Assembly (NCBI GenBank): GCA_966250385.1 | Contig: CBINHC010000002.1 | Location: 186,001 to 250,000, forward strand | From: DASWTL01 sp966250385 | Lineage (GTDB): Bacteria > Bacteroidota > Bacteroidia > Sphingobacteriales > Sphingobacteriaceae | Direction of reading: 5' to 3' | DNA length: 64,000 nt | Shown here: positions 14,265 through 23,783 of the stretch, in pieces | Position numbering within the stretch: the stretch's first letter is position 1 | Layout of the letters: each line of letters begins with the position of its first letter | The notes under the pieces: generated by a model | Seen by the model: only the letters and a program-made list of their open reading frames with translations | Databases searched by the model: none | What the model was told of the DNA's origin: nothing | Program-made: the position numbers and the translations under genes

Positions 14265-16499
14265 ATGAAGGAATTAGTAATCGACCTGGAAGCTGAGAAG
14301 AAGGAAATACTTAAACGATATCGTGCATTACTGAAAGCCTGTAAATCAACATTACAAAAAGGGGACAAACGCATGATCAGGAGGGCCTTCGACATGGCCC
14401 TGGAAAGCCATAAGGACATGCGCCGGAAATCCGGAGAACCTTATATCTACCACCCTATCGCCGTAGCCCAGATCGCCGCTGAAGAGATCGGGCTGGGTAC
14501 CACTTCCATCGTCTGTGCACTGCTGCACGATGTCGTGGAGGACACCGATATCACACTGGAGGATATCGAGCGTGAGTTCGGGAAAAAAGTCGCCAAGATC
14601 ATCGACGGCCTGACCAAGATATCGGGCGTTTTCGACTATAACAGCTCCCTGCAGGCTGAGAATTTCCGTAAGATGCTGCTCACCCTGGCTGATGACGTGC
14701 GGGTGATCCTGATCAAGCTTGCCGACCGGCTCCACAACATGCGGACAATGGACTTCATGCCCCGGGACAAACAGCTGAAGATCTCTTCGGAAACCGTTTA
14801 CCTGTATGCCCCGCTGGCTCACCGCCTCGGTTTATATGCCATGAAGTCGGAACTTGAGGACCTTTCCATGAAATACATGGAACCGGAGACCTACAAGTTC
14901 ATTGCGGCAAAACTGAATGAGAAGAAAGCCGAGCGTGAACTCTATATCCGGAAGTTCGTTGAACCTATCAAGGAGATCCTGGCGGAACAGGGACTGGATG
15001 CGGACGTCTACGGCCGCCCGAAGTCCATCCACTCCATCTGGAACAAGATGCGCAAGAAAGGCATTCCGTTTGAAGAGGTGTATGACCTGTTCGCGATCCG
15101 GATCATCCTCGACAGCAATCCTGAACAGGAAAAATCGGAATGCTGGAAGGCCTACTCCATTGTTACCGACCTATACCGCCCGAACCCCGACCGTCTGCGG
15201 GACTGGATCTCCTCACCCCGCGCCAACGGGTATGAGTCCCTTCATACGACCGTGATGGGCCCCAAGGGCCAGTGGGTCGAAGTTCAGATCCGGACGACCC
15301 GGATGAACGAGATCGCTGAGAAGGGATTTGCGGCCCACTGGAAGTACAAGGAGTCTTCCTCGGACAGCGGACTGGACCAGTGGATCCAGAAGGTACGGGA
15401 ACTGCTGAGCAACCCGGAAGGCAGCGCGCTGGACTTCCTGGACGAATTTAAAATGAACCTGTTCTCCGACGAGATTTTCATATTCACGCCCAAGGGCGCA
15501 CTGATGCAGCTCCCGGTCGGGGCAACCGCGCTCGATTTCGCTTTCGAGATTCACTCGGACATCGGGGCCAGCTGTATCGGGGCCAAGGTGAATCACAAGC
15601 TGGTTCCGCTTTCCTACAAGCTGCTTAACGGGGATCAGGTGGAGATTATCACGTCCAGCAAGCAGACTCCCAAGGAGGACTGGCTGAGTTTCGTGGTCAC
15701 CGCCAAGGCGAAATCAAGAATCAAGGCCTCCCTGAAGGAGGAAAAGCGCCGGGTTGCGGAAGACGGGAAAGAAATTCTTGAACGCAAGCTCAAGTCCCTG
15801 AAGATCACCTACAACTCGGACAACATCAATAAACTCACCAATTATCTGAAGCTGGCCTCCTCGCAGGACCTGTTTTACAATATCGCCAAAGGCTCCATCG
15901 ATCTGCAGGTGCTCAAGGAGTTTGTCAATTCGGAGAAGAGCGCCGACGGCAGGACCGGCGAAAGACATGACCAGGGTCAGATTGAAGGGCTGCTCAAGAA
16001 AGTAAAGACCAAGGACAGCGACACCCTGCTGATCGGGGAAGACATGCAGAAGATCGATTACAAGCTTTCGAACTGCTGTAATCCCATCCCCGGCGATGAC
16101 GTTTTTGGTTTCATTACGGTCAATGAAGGGATAAAAATCCACCGGACCAACTGTCCGAACGCGACCAAACTGATGTCCAACTACGGCTACCGGATCGTGA
16201 AGGCCAAGTGGACCTCCCAGAAGGAGCTGGCGTTCCTGACCGGTCTGCAGATCACCGGATTCGACGACATGGGACTCATCAATAACCTGACGACCGTGAT
16301 CTCCAGCGACTTCAAGGTCAATATGCGGTCCATCACCGTTGATTCGAACGACGGCATCTTCGAAGGTACGATCATGGTATACGTCAATGATACCGAACAC
16401 CTGGACAACCTGATCAGCAGGCTGAAGCAGGTCAAGGGCGTCATTCAGGTAAATCGTTTTGATTCAGAAGAAAAGAACAACGTCGAGCAGATCTCCTGA
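14265..16499 (+). CDS. Bifunctional (p)ppGpp synthetase/hydrolase, Rel/SpoT
   Basis: 744 residues from the ATG at 14265. Order is the HD hydrolase domain (YIYHPIAVAQIAAEE, LLHDVVEDTD), the synthetase domain (RPKSIHSIWNKM, EVYDLFAIRIILD, RLRDWISSPRANGYESLHTT, VEVQIRT), a TGS domain near 400-460 (IFIFTPKGALMQLP), a helical/zinc region with NCCNPIPGDDVFGFIT, and a C-terminal ACT domain. The HD motif is intact and the loop RLRD is the charge type of bifunctional enzymes, so it should both make and degrade the alarmone. It is the only such gene in the window. Confidence 0.95.
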   Translation: MKELVIDLEAEKKEILKRYRALLKACKSTLQKGDKRMIRRAFDMALESHKDMRRKSGEPYIYHPIAVAQIAAEEIGLGTTSIVCALLHDVVEDTDITLEDIEREFGKKVAKIIDGLTKISGVFDYNSSLQAENFRKMLLTLADDVRVILIKLADRLHNMRTMDFMPRDKQLKISSETVYLYAPLAHRLGLYAMKSELEDLSMKYMEPETYKFIAAKLNEKKAERELYIRKFVEPIKEILAEQGLDADVYGRPKSIHSIWNKMRKKGIPFEEVYDLFAIRIILDSNPEQEKSECWKAYSIVTDLYRPNPDRLRDWISSPRANGYESLHTTVMGPKGQWVEVQIRTTRMNEIAEKGFAAHWKYKESSSDSGLDQWIQKVRELLSNPEGSALDFLDEFKMNLFSDEIFIFTPKGALMQLPVGATALDFAFEIHSDIGASCIGAKVNHKLVPLSYKLLNGDQVEIITSSKQTPKEDWLSFVVTAKAKSRIKASLKEEKRRVAEDGKEILERKLKSLKITYNSDNINKLTNYLKLASSQDLFYNIAKGSIDLQVLKEFVNSEKSADGRTGERHDQGQIEGLLKKVKTKDSDTLLIGEDMQKIDYKLSNCCNPIPGDDVFGFITVNEGIKIHRTNCPNATKLMSNYGYRIVKAKWTSQKELAFLTGLQITGFDDMGLINNLTTVISSDFKVNMRSITVDSNDGIFEGTIMVYVNDTEHLDNLISRLKQVKGVIQVNRFDSEEKNNVEQIS

Positions 16500-16566
16500 C
16501 ATCCGGAGTTTCAGTCATCAAACCACATTTTCTGGCAACAGGATTTAACATTCTCCTATTTTTAGA

Positions 16567-16574
16567 TAACTTTG
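16567..16574 (+). promoter_or_regulatory. -7 box of fur
   Basis: TAACTTTG, a perfect TAnnTTTG, ends 19 bases before the fur ATG at 16594. The -33 element is not clear. Confidence 0.5.
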
Positions 16575-16593
16575 ATCGCCATTTAACAACGAT

Positions 16594-17070
16594 ATGCCGG
16601 GGCAAGAAACAATTGACATGGTAAAAAAGATCTTCGAGGCTTACCTCGAAAATAAAAATCTCCGCAAAACGCCGGAACGGTTTGCCATTCTGGAGGAGAT
16701 TTACTCGCGTTCGGACCATTTTGATGTGGAGTCCCTCTACATCCATATGAAGAACAAAAAATACCGGGTAAGCCGGGCCACGGTCTACAACACCCTGGAA
16801 CTGCTGGTCGCCTGCGATCTGGTCACCAAACACCAGTTTGGCAAGAACACGGCCCAGTTCGAAAAATCATACGGTTATAAGCAACATGATCATATCATCT
16901 GCCTGGATTGTGGCAAAGTAGTAGAGTTTTGTGATCCGCGGGTAGGACAAATACAATCCATGATGGGCGATCTCCTTAAGTTCGAGATCAGGCACCATTC
17001 GCTTAATCTTTACGGTAACTGCACGAAACTGAAAAGCGGTTACTGTGAATCACACGCAAACAGTAATTAA
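16594..17070 (+). CDS. fur: Fur-family metal-responsive repressor
   Basis: 158 residues. An N-terminal winged helix (KTPERFAILEEIYSRSDHFDVESLY, RVSRATVYNTLELL) is followed by a dimerisation and metal domain with QHDHIICLDCGKVVEFCDP and a C-terminal GNCTKLKSGYCESH. The HDHIICLDCG block and the two CxxC-like pairs give regulatory and structural metal sites. It could be Fur proper, Zur or PerR; the sequence fits Fur best, but the metal cannot be settled by eye. A second ATG lies at 16618. It is followed by purA after 25 bases. Confidence 0.85.
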   Translation: MPGQETIDMVKKIFEAYLENKNLRKTPERFAILEEIYSRSDHFDVESLYIHMKNKKYRVSRATVYNTLELLVACDLVTKHQFGKNTAQFEKSYGYKQHDHIICLDCGKVVEFCDPRVGQIQSMMGDLLKFEIRHHSLNLYGNCTKLKSGYCESHANSN

Positions 17071-17095
17071 TCTTTAATCATAACTCTTCATTAGA

Positions 17096-18370
17096 ATGCC
17101 AGTTGATGTATTGTTAGGCCTGCAGTGGGGCGACGAAGGCAAAGGAAAAATTGTGGACGTCCTGAGTCCCGAATACGATCTGATCGCGCGCTTCCAGGGC
17201 GGACCGAACGCAGGTCACACGCTCGAGTTTGACAACCAGAAATATGTGTTGAACACCATTCCGTCCGGTATCTTCAACAAAGGTACCATGAACCTGATCG
17301 GCAATGGTGTGGTGATCGATCCGATCATTCTCAGGCGCGAGCTGGATAACCTGAAAAAAAGCGGTCACGATCCTGTGGCCGAAAATAAACTGGTCATCGC
17401 CCGCAAGGCGCACCTGATCCTTCCGACCCACCAGCTCCTGGATGCCGCGTCTGAAAGCAAGATGGGTGAAGGCAAGATCGGTTCCACATTGAAAGGCATC
17501 GGTCCGACCTATATGGACAAGACCGGCCGCAACGGCCTGAGAGTTGGTGATACCATGCTTCCCGATTTCAGGGAGCGTTACAACAGACTGGTCGAAAAAC
17601 ATAAATCGATCCTGATCCATTACGGCGAGATCCCTGATTTTTCGGAACGGGAAGCCGCATTCTTCGAAGCGGTCGAATTGCTGAAGCAGATTCCGCAGGT
17701 CGACAGTGAGCACTTCGTAAACCAGTACCTCCGCGAGGGCAAAACGGTCCTGGCCGAGGGCGCACAGGGAACCCTGCTTGACATCGATTTCGGATCCTAC
17801 CCTTTCGTGACCTCGTCCAATACGACAACCGCAGGTGCGTGTACAGGACTTGGCATTGCTCCGCAAAAGATCGGCAGCGTGATCGGGATCTTCAAAGCCT
17901 ACTGTACCCGCGTGGGCGGCGGACCGTTCCCGACCGAGCTTAATGATGCGACCGGAGAAGAGCTCCGGAAGACCGGAAATGAATTCGGCGCAACGACCGG
18001 TCGTCCAAGACGATGCGGATGGATCGACATCCCGGCTCTTCGCTATGCCATCATGCTGAACGGGGTAACCGAACTGGTCATGACCAAGGCGGATGTATTG
18101 AGTGATTTTGATACGATCTATGCCTGTACGCACTATAAGTACAACGGGGAGGTGATCGACTATATGCCGTATGACATCAATGCGATCCTGCCCGAACCGG
18201 TGTATGAAGCCATCCCGGGCTGGAAGGAAGATCTGACCCAGGTGAAATCGCCGGAACAGCTTCCGGAAAATCTCCGGGCCTATATCAGCTACCTGGAAAA
18301 ACACGTCGGCGTGCCGGTAAAATATCTTTCGGTCGGTCCGGACCGCGTGCAGACCCTGATCCTGAACTAA
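17096..18370 (+). CDS. purA: Adenylosuccinate synthetase
   Basis: 424 residues. It joins IMP and aspartate using GTP, the first committed step to AMP. Signatures are LGLQWGDEGKGKIVD (P-loop with catalytic Asp), GGPNAGHTLEF (catalytic His), KGIGPTYMDK and the GTP-site loop VGPDR near the C-terminus. The length is normal. It starts 25 bases after fur and is followed 25 bases later by pabB, so the three may share a transcript. Confidence 0.97.
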   Translation: MPVDVLLGLQWGDEGKGKIVDVLSPEYDLIARFQGGPNAGHTLEFDNQKYVLNTIPSGIFNKGTMNLIGNGVVIDPIILRRELDNLKKSGHDPVAENKLVIARKAHLILPTHQLLDAASESKMGEGKIGSTLKGIGPTYMDKTGRNGLRVGDTMLPDFRERYNRLVEKHKSILIHYGEIPDFSEREAAFFEAVELLKQIPQVDSEHFVNQYLREGKTVLAEGAQGTLLDIDFGSYPFVTSSNTTTAGACTGLGIAPQKIGSVIGIFKAYCTRVGGGPFPTELNDATGEELRKTGNEFGATTGRPRRCGWIDIPALRYAIMLNGVTELVMTKADVLSDFDTIYACTHYKYNGEVIDYMPYDINAILPEPVYEAIPGWKEDLTQVKSPEQLPENLRAYISYLEKHVGVPVKYLSVGPDRVQTLILN

Positions 18371-18395
18371 GATCCCGCAACCTGTATCGCAGACC

Positions 18396-19658
18396 GTGCA
18401 AGAGTTTCAAACGGAACATCCTGAACAATACAAAAAGAAAGCCCTTCAATGGGCTTCTTTGTTTGATACGGCCTGCTATTTTGACTCCAACGGTTACCCG
18501 GACCCTTATTCTGCCTTCGATGTGCTGATCGCTGCCGGGGCGAGGAACCATGTCCGGGCCGAGGCCGGCAGGGCATTCGGCGACCTGGAACGGTTCCTGG
18601 CTCATTCCAGCGGTTACCGGCTGGGATTCTTCGGGTACGACCTCAAGAACGAAACGGAAAAACTCGTTTCCGAAAACCCGGATCACCTGCATTTCCCGGA
18701 TCTTTACTTTTTTGAACCCGTCCATCTCATCATCATCAAAGGCAATTCGGTCCGGATCGTGTCGCCAGATGAGGCTGGAATTCACCGCAGCATTGCTGAC
18801 GGTCCGGAACCCGTTCGCCGGAAATCCCGGGCGGAACTGCGCAGCCGGCTCAGCCGGGAGGAATACATTGGGAAGGTGGAACGGATCCGGGACCATATCA
18901 GAAAGGGCGACGTATACGAGGTCACCTATTGCCAGGAGTTCTTTTCGGAAGGAACCGGAATCGACCCGGTTTCACTCTTCCTGGAACTGAATTCCGCTTC
19001 ACCTACGCCGTTTGCCAACTTCTTCAGGCTGGAAAACCGCTACATCATCTCGGCGACGCCGGAACGGTATCTGAGCCGCCGCGGGAAAAAACTCATTTCC
19101 CAGCCGATCAAGGGAACCGCACCAAGGGCCCGCCAGCCTGAACAGGACAGGCGGAACCGGGACCGGCTGCTCCATGACGAGAAGGAACGGGCTGAAAACG
19201 TCATGATCGTGGACCTGGTCAGGAACGACCTCACCCGGTGTGCCGTGCCCGGTACCGTCCGTGTGGAAGAGCTGTTCGGCATTTACAGCTTCATGCAGGT
19301 GCACCAGATGATCTCCACCATCGTTTGTGATGCCGATCCGGAGCTATCCAGTGCAGCGATCATCCGGAACACCTTCCCGATGGGCTCGATGACCGGAGCC
19401 CCCAAAGTTCGCGCGATGGAGATCATCGAGGCGCTGGAAAGTTCAGCCCGCGGGGTCTATTCCGGGGCCGTGGGCTATTTTTCGCCGGACGGCGACTTCG
19501 ACTTCAACGTGATCATCCGGACCGTTCTCTACAATGCCGCATCCCGGTACCTTTCCTGTCATGTAGGGAGCGCGATCACCTTTGAGGCCGATCCGGCCCG
19601 GGAGTACGATGAATGTCTCCTGAAAGCCTCTGCGGTCCAGGCCGTCCTGAAAAAATAA
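18396..19658 (+). CDS. pabB: Aminodeoxychorismate synthase component I (PabB-like)
   Basis: 420 residues from a GTG at 18396, the only usable start. The protein belongs to the chorismate-utilising family (TrpE/PabB). Seen are YRLGFFGYDLKNE, the PIKGTAPR motif with the Lys diagnostic of PabB, DLVRNDLTRCAVPG, and the active-site block FPMGSMTGAPKVRAMEIIE. It aminates chorismate to ADC for folate synthesis, with a PabA glutaminase encoded elsewhere. A terminator-like hairpin lies inside its first 25 codons. folC of the same pathway is at 45593. Confidence 0.9.
   Translation: MQEFQTEHPEQYKKKALQWASLFDTACYFDSNGYPDPYSAFDVLIAAGARNHVRAEAGRAFGDLERFLAHSSGYRLGFFGYDLKNETEKLVSENPDHLHFPDLYFFEPVHLIIIKGNSVRIVSPDEAGIHRSIADGPEPVRRKSRAELRSRLSREEYIGKVERIRDHIRKGDVYEVTYCQEFFSEGTGIDPVSLFLELNSASPTPFANFFRLENRYIISATPERYLSRRGKKLISQPIKGTAPRARQPEQDRRNRDRLLHDEKERAENVMIVDLVRNDLTRCAVPGTVRVEELFGIYSFMQVHQMISTIVCDADPELSSAAIIRNTFPMGSMTGAPKVRAMEIIEALESSARGVYSGAVGYFSPDGDFDFNVIIRTVLYNAASRYLSCHVGSAITFEADPAREYDECLLKASAVQAVLKK
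18434..18464 (+). terminator. Terminator-like hairpin inside the start of pabB
   Basis: AAGCCC (18439-18444) pairs with GGGCTT (18451-18456), extended by AAAG/CTTT around one bulged A, then GTTTG. It looks like a weak terminator of purA but sits within codons 13-22 of pabB. It may attenuate transcription into pabB. Confidence 0.4.
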
Positions 19659-19659
19659 A

Positions 19660-19683
19660 ACCCGGCTTGTGGCCGGGTCTTTT
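19660..19683. terminator. Terminator between pabB and M48 gene
   Basis: ACCCGGC-TTGTG-GCCGGGT with an A-run before and CTTTTG after; usable on both strands by the convergent genes. Confidence 0.75.
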
Positions 19684-19722
19684 GATCGCTTTGCAGATCG
19701 TTGTTGTTATTTCTTTCGGTTG

Positions 19723-20508
19723 TTATTTCTTATAATACTGGCGTGCTTCGGGCAGCCGCTTCTGGATATCGGCGATCCGGCGCTCGTCGCTGGGGTGTGT
19801 GCTCAGGAACTCTGGCGGCGCTCCGGCACCTTGTTTAGCCTGTGCCATACGCTCCCAGAAACCGACTGCAGCTTCGGGATTGTAGCCGGCCATGGCCATA
19901 AAAATCAGGCCCAGCCGGTCGGCTTCGCTTTCCTGTTTGCGTCCATATTTCAGCAATGCGAGCTGGCCGCCCAGACCGTACAGATCGACCATGGTCTGTG
20001 AGCCGCTTGCCGCCCCAACGACACCGCCCAGCAATTGTGCGCCGGCCATCTGCGAATACCGCTCCTCGGAGTGCCGTGCAATGGCATGCGCAATTTCATG
20101 GCCCATCACCGTGGCCAGCCCCGCATCGGTCTGCGCAACCGGCATGATACCGGTATATACCGCGACCTTACCGCCGGGCATACAAAAGGCGTTAATATCC
20201 TTGCTTTGAACAGTGTTGAACTCCCACTGAAAGTTATACTGATCGGCATACCCGTTCTGACTCAGGTACCTTTCAATCGCCGATGCGATCCGGCTGCCGA
20301 CCGTTTTCACCCGCTGGGCTTCCGAAGTTCCCGTCACGACCTTGGTATTCGGATCTTTCAGGAACTGCCGGTAGGCCTCGTCCGACTCCTGCTGGATCGC
20401 TTCTGAATTGGCGAGATTAAATTGTTTTCTTCCCGTGAGGGGTACCGTGGAACAGGCAGCAAATACGCCGATAAACAGGATCAGCGAGAGGTATTTACTT
20501 TTTTTCAT
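19723..20508 (-). CDS. M48 family metallopeptidase lipoprotein
   Basis: 261 residues with a lipoprotein signal (LFIGVFAACSTVP, lipidated Cys at about 19). The zinc protease motif is MGHEIAHAIARH with the third ligand in ESEADRLG. It resembles periplasmic M48 proteases such as YggG/LoiP and BepA, which act on misfolded outer-membrane proteins. No TPR domain follows, so it is nearer LoiP. It is the last gene of nadC-plsY-M48 on this strand, 59 bases after plsY. Confidence 0.88.
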   Translation of the reverse strand: MKKSKYLSLILFIGVFAACSTVPLTGRKQFNLANSEAIQQESDEAYRQFLKDPNTKVVTGTSEAQRVKTVGSRIASAIERYLSQNGYADQYNFQWEFNTVQSKDINAFCMPGGKVAVYTGIMPVAQTDAGLATVMGHEIAHAIARHSEERYSQMAGAQLLGGVVGAASGSQTMVDLYGLGGQLALLKYGRKQESEADRLGLIFMAMAGYNPEAAVGFWERMAQAKQGAGAPPEFLSTHPSDERRIADIQKRLPEARQYYKK

Positions 20509-20567
20509 AGTTTATAGAGATGTGTTGTTTAAACATTTGCAATAAACGTGCCGTACAGCCGGGAGCC

Positions 20568-21215
20568 TCACACCGCCTTCTTCCGGAACAGGCTCACCCG
20601 GGATTCCTTCCCCTTGAGAAGCCGTTCGATGTTCTTCTGGTGGGTAACCAGGATCAGGATGCATATGCACATACCATACAGGATCATGGAACGAACCGGC
20701 GAATGAAAAATAAAAATGATACTGAGGGGAAACGTAAACCCGGCCAGGATGGAGCTCAGGGACACGTACTTAGTTAACAACAGGCAGACCAGGAACACCA
20801 AAACGCATAACAGGGCCGCCTCCGTATGTACCGCCAGAACCATGCCGCAGAGGGTTGCAATGCCTTTACCGCCCCGGAATCCTGCAAAGATCGGAAACAG
20901 GTGACCCATCACGGCCGTGATTCCCAACGCAAGCTCGTAATTGACGAACTGAACCGAGTTGACAGGACCGGTAACGGACATCCCGATCACGTAGGCGAGA
21001 TTGGTAGCGGTCCACCCTTTGAGGATGTCGATAATCATCACGGCGATCCCGGCTTTTTTCCCAAGGACCCGAAACGTATTGGTTGCGCCGGCATTACCGC
21101 TTCCGTATTCCCGCACATCAATGCCATAGAACGCCTGTCCGATCCAGACAGAAGACGGGATCGAGCCGAACAGATAGGCCGCAAGCAAAGCTGAAAGCGA
21201 ATAAATGGATATCAT
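20568..21215 (-). CDS. plsY: Glycerol-3-phosphate acyltransferase PlsY
   Basis: 215-residue polytopic membrane enzyme that acylates G3P with acyl-phosphate, the first step of phospholipid synthesis. Motifs are YLFGSIPSSVWIG, REYGSGNAGATNTFRVLG and GHLFPIFAGFRGGKGIATL. About five membrane helices are expected. It starts 54 bases after nadC and probably shares its transcript. Confidence 0.95.
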   Translation of the reverse strand: MISIYSLSALLAAYLFGSIPSSVWIGQAFYGIDVREYGSGNAGATNTFRVLGKKAGIAVMIIDILKGWTATNLAYVIGMSVTGPVNSVQFVNYELALGITAVMGHLFPIFAGFRGGKGIATLCGMVLAVHTEAALLCVLVFLVCLLLTKYVSLSSILAGFTFPLSIIFIFHSPVRSMILYGMCICILILVTHQKNIERLLKGKESRVSLFRKKAV

Positions 21216-21269
21216 TCCGGTGCAATAATACTAAAAAACGTCGTGCTGCCGATGACACAAAAATGGCAA

Positions 21270-22127
21270 TTATGATACTTTAACAGCTTTCAAACTCATA
21301 TCCAGACTCTTAACCGAGTGGGTTAATGCGCCCATCGAGATGTAGTCCACGCCGCATCTGGCATACTCCGGGGCATTTTCCTCGGTAATTCCGCCGGAAG
21401 CTTCTGTCGGAAACCGGCCCCCGATAAACTTCACGGCCTGGCGCAGGGTATCGTAATCAAAATTATCCAGCAGGATCCGGTCCACGCCGCCGATCTCCAG
21501 CACCTGCTGCAGCTCGTCCATGTTCCGTACCTCAATGACGACAGGCAGCTTCAGCCCTTTTTTCTGCAGGTAAGCGCTGGTCGCCTTCAGTGCCTGCGGA
21601 ATTCCGCCGGCATAATCCACATGGTTGTCCTTGATCAGGATCATATCATAAAGTCCGAACCGATGGTTGACACCGCCGCCGGTCTGCACGGCCAGCTTCT
21701 CAAAATACCGCAAATTGGGAGTCGTCTTGCGGGTATCCAGCACCCGGGTACGGGTTCCCTGAAGGGACGCGGAGATCCGGTGCGTGATGGTGGCGATCCC
21801 GCTCATCCGCTGCATGATATTCAGCACGAGCCGCTCGGCCACCAGGATCGAGTACTGGCTGCCGGAAACGACCATGGCGATATCTCCCTTCCGGACCGGC
21901 GTACCGTCCGGGATCAGGATCTCAGCGACCAGGTCCGGGTCCACTTCGGAAAAGATGAACCGGGCCACTTCGCCGCCGGCCAGAATGCCGTCCTCTTTGA
22001 TGATGAGCCGCGCCTGCCCACGGGCTCCGGCAGGAATGGTGGCCAGGGACGTATGATCGCCGCCGGCGACATCTTCTTTCAGCGCGTTGCGTACAAATTC
22101 TTTCAGGATCTCTTTATTCAATTCCAT
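21270..22127 (-). CDS. nadC: Nicotinate-nucleotide pyrophosphorylase (quinolinate phosphoribosyltransferase)
   Basis: 285 residues from the ATG at 22127 (MELNKEILKEF). The open frame continues upstream over gpmI but that part is antisense and not family sequence. NadC decarboxylates quinolinate while adding ribose phosphate, to give nicotinate mononucleotide. Seen are EDVAGGDHTSLATIP, ERLVLNIMQRMSGIAT, the Arg/Lys phosphate site in DTRKTTPNLR, VQTGGGVNHRFGLYDMILIK and EASGGITEENAPEYA. A promoter box lies five bases upstream. Confidence 0.95.
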   Translation of the reverse strand: MELNKEILKEFVRNALKEDVAGGDHTSLATIPAGARGQARLIIKEDGILAGGEVARFIFSEVDPDLVAEILIPDGTPVRKGDIAMVVSGSQYSILVAERLVLNIMQRMSGIATITHRISASLQGTRTRVLDTRKTTPNLRYFEKLAVQTGGGVNHRFGLYDMILIKDNHVDYAGGIPQALKATSAYLQKKGLKLPVVIEVRNMDELQQVLEIGGVDRILLDNFDYDTLRQAVKFIGGRFPTEASGGITEENAPEYARCGVDYISMGALTHSVKSLDMSLKAVKVS

Positions 22128-22132
22128 ACATT

Positions 22133-22140
22133 CAAATCTA
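22133..22140 (-). promoter_or_regulatory. -7 box of nadC
   Basis: Minus strand TAGATTTG fits TAnnTTTG and ends five bases before the nadC ATG, implying an almost leaderless mRNA. The same octamer precedes the TPR gene at 25558. Confidence 0.5.
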
Positions 22141-22244
22141 ACAGTATTTAAGCAGGTACCGACTGTTGAACAAAAAACTGGAAGGGTAGTTGTGACAGTT
22201 TTTAGAACGGCGGCCTTTTTTGGGGTTAACATTAAAGGCTGCAA

Positions 22245-23783
22245 ATGTATATTTGTCCTGTGGAAAATAAAAAAGCAGTATTGATGATTCTGGACGGATG
22301 GGGCTACGGCACCGTCGAGTCCGCCAACGCGATAAAAAAAGCAAATACCCCTTTTTTCAATCACCTGCTGGAGACGTACCCGAACTCCAGGCTTCAGGCC
22401 TCCGGAGAAGCGGTGGGGTTGCCGGAAGGGCAGATGGGGAACTCCGAGGTTGGTCACATGAATCTGGGCGCCGGCCGGGTCGTCTACCAGGAGCTGGGAC
22501 GCATTAACAAGGCTGTAAAAGACCATGAATTCGAAACTGACCCGACCATAAGGGCCGCGTTTGACTATGCCGCTGCCAACGGGAAGAACGTTCACCTGAT
22601 CGGCCTGGTCTCCGACGGCGGGGTGCACTCCCATATCAACCATCTGAAAGGACTTTGTGATGCGGCGAAGGTCAACGGTATCAGCCAGGTCTTTGTCCAT
22701 GCATTTCTCGACGGACGGGATACGGATCCGAACTCCGGGCTCGGATTCATCGGAGACCTGGAGAATCATCTGCAGGCGTCCGCGGGCCGGATCGCTTCAG
22801 TGATCGGCCGGTATTACGCGATGGACCGGGATAACCGCTGGGAACGCGTAAAACTTGCCTACGACCTGCTGGTTCACGGCGCCGGGAAACCGAGCACGGA
22901 CCTCCTGCAAAGTATCCGCGAGTCGTACGAAGAAGGTGTAACCGACGAATTTATCAGGCCCATCGTCCGGGTAAACGAGGCGGGCGAGCCCCTGGCTGTG
23001 ATCCGCCCCGATGACGTGGTGATCTGTTTCAATTTCAGAACCGACCGGGGCCGTGAGATCACCCTCGCGCTGACCCAGAAGGATTTCCCAGACTATGAAA
23101 TGAAGGCGCTGCCCCTGCATTATATCACCATGACCACCTATGACGAAACATTCCGTAATGTGCAGGTGGTGTTCAAAAAAGACGATTTGCGGAAGACGCT
23201 CGGCGAGGTGCTGGAAGAAAACAATAAACGCCAGATCCGGATCGCCGAGACGGAAAAATATCCGCACGTGACTTTTTTCTTTTCCGGTGGAAGGGAAAAG
23301 GAATTCACGGGCGAAAAGCGCCTGCTGATTCCTTCGCCCAAGGTCGCGACTTACGACCTGAAGCCCGAAATGAGTGCCCGGGAGATTGCAGCTGCGATCT
23401 GTCCGGAGCTGGAGGCAGGGTGGCCTGATTTCGTTTGCCTGAATTTCGCAAATCCGGACATGGTCGGACATACCGGGGTGTTCGAGGCAGTAGTGAAAGC
23501 CGTTGAGACGGTGGATCAGTGTATGCAGCAGGTGGTTGAAACCGGTATCCGGAACGGATACTCGTTCATCATCCTGGCTGACCACGGGAATGCGGACTTC
23601 ATGATCAATGAGGACGGCTCTCCGAACACGGCCCATACGACCAACCTCGTTCCCTGCATCATGATCGACAAGGACTTCAGCAGGATCCGGGACGGAAAAC
23701 TGGGCGATGTGGCTCCAACGATCCTGAAACTCCTTCAAATCACTCCGCCTGCAGAAATGACGGGGGAAGTACTGGTTTCATGA
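22245..23783 (+). CDS. gpmI: 2,3-bisphosphoglycerate-independent phosphoglycerate mutase
   Basis: Alkaline-phosphatase-superfamily enzyme with two Mn ions that interconverts 3- and 2-phosphoglycerate. Seen are VLMILDGWGYG (first metal Asp), GNSEVGHMNLGAGR with the Ser nucleophile, HAFLDGRDTDP, CFNFRTDRGREIT, NPDMVGHTG and LADHGNADFM. The start is uncertain. ATG at 22245 gives 512 residues. The GTG at 22260 (VENKKAVLM) fits the usual N-terminus better, and a TATATTTG promoter-like box lies between them at 22248-22255. The stop overlaps the next ATG (ATGA). Confidence 0.95.
   Translation: MYICPVENKKAVLMILDGWGYGTVESANAIKKANTPFFNHLLETYPNSRLQASGEAVGLPEGQMGNSEVGHMNLGAGRVVYQELGRINKAVKDHEFETDPTIRAAFDYAAANGKNVHLIGLVSDGGVHSHINHLKGLCDAAKVNGISQVFVHAFLDGRDTDPNSGLGFIGDLENHLQASAGRIASVIGRYYAMDRDNRWERVKLAYDLLVHGAGKPSTDLLQSIRESYEEGVTDEFIRPIVRVNEAGEPLAVIRPDDVVICFNFRTDRGREITLALTQKDFPDYEMKALPLHYITMTTYDETFRNVQVVFKKDDLRKTLGEVLEENNKRQIRIAETEKYPHVTFFFSGGREKEFTGEKRLLIPSPKVATYDLKPEMSAREIAAAICPELEAGWPDFVCLNFANPDMVGHTGVFEAVVKAVETVDQCMQQVVETGIRNGYSFIILADHGNADFMINEDGSPNTAHTTNLVPCIMIDKDFSRIRDGKLGDVAPTILKLLQITPPAEMTGEVLVS

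Noticed and set aside
17114..18304. 396-residue minus-strand open frame opposite purA
   Set aside because: Shadow of purA; no known motif and no start signals.
22128..22769. Upstream extension of the nadC open frame on the minus strand
   Set aside because: It is antisense to gpmI and has no NadC similarity; the family starts at MELNKEIL (22127), just after a promoter box.
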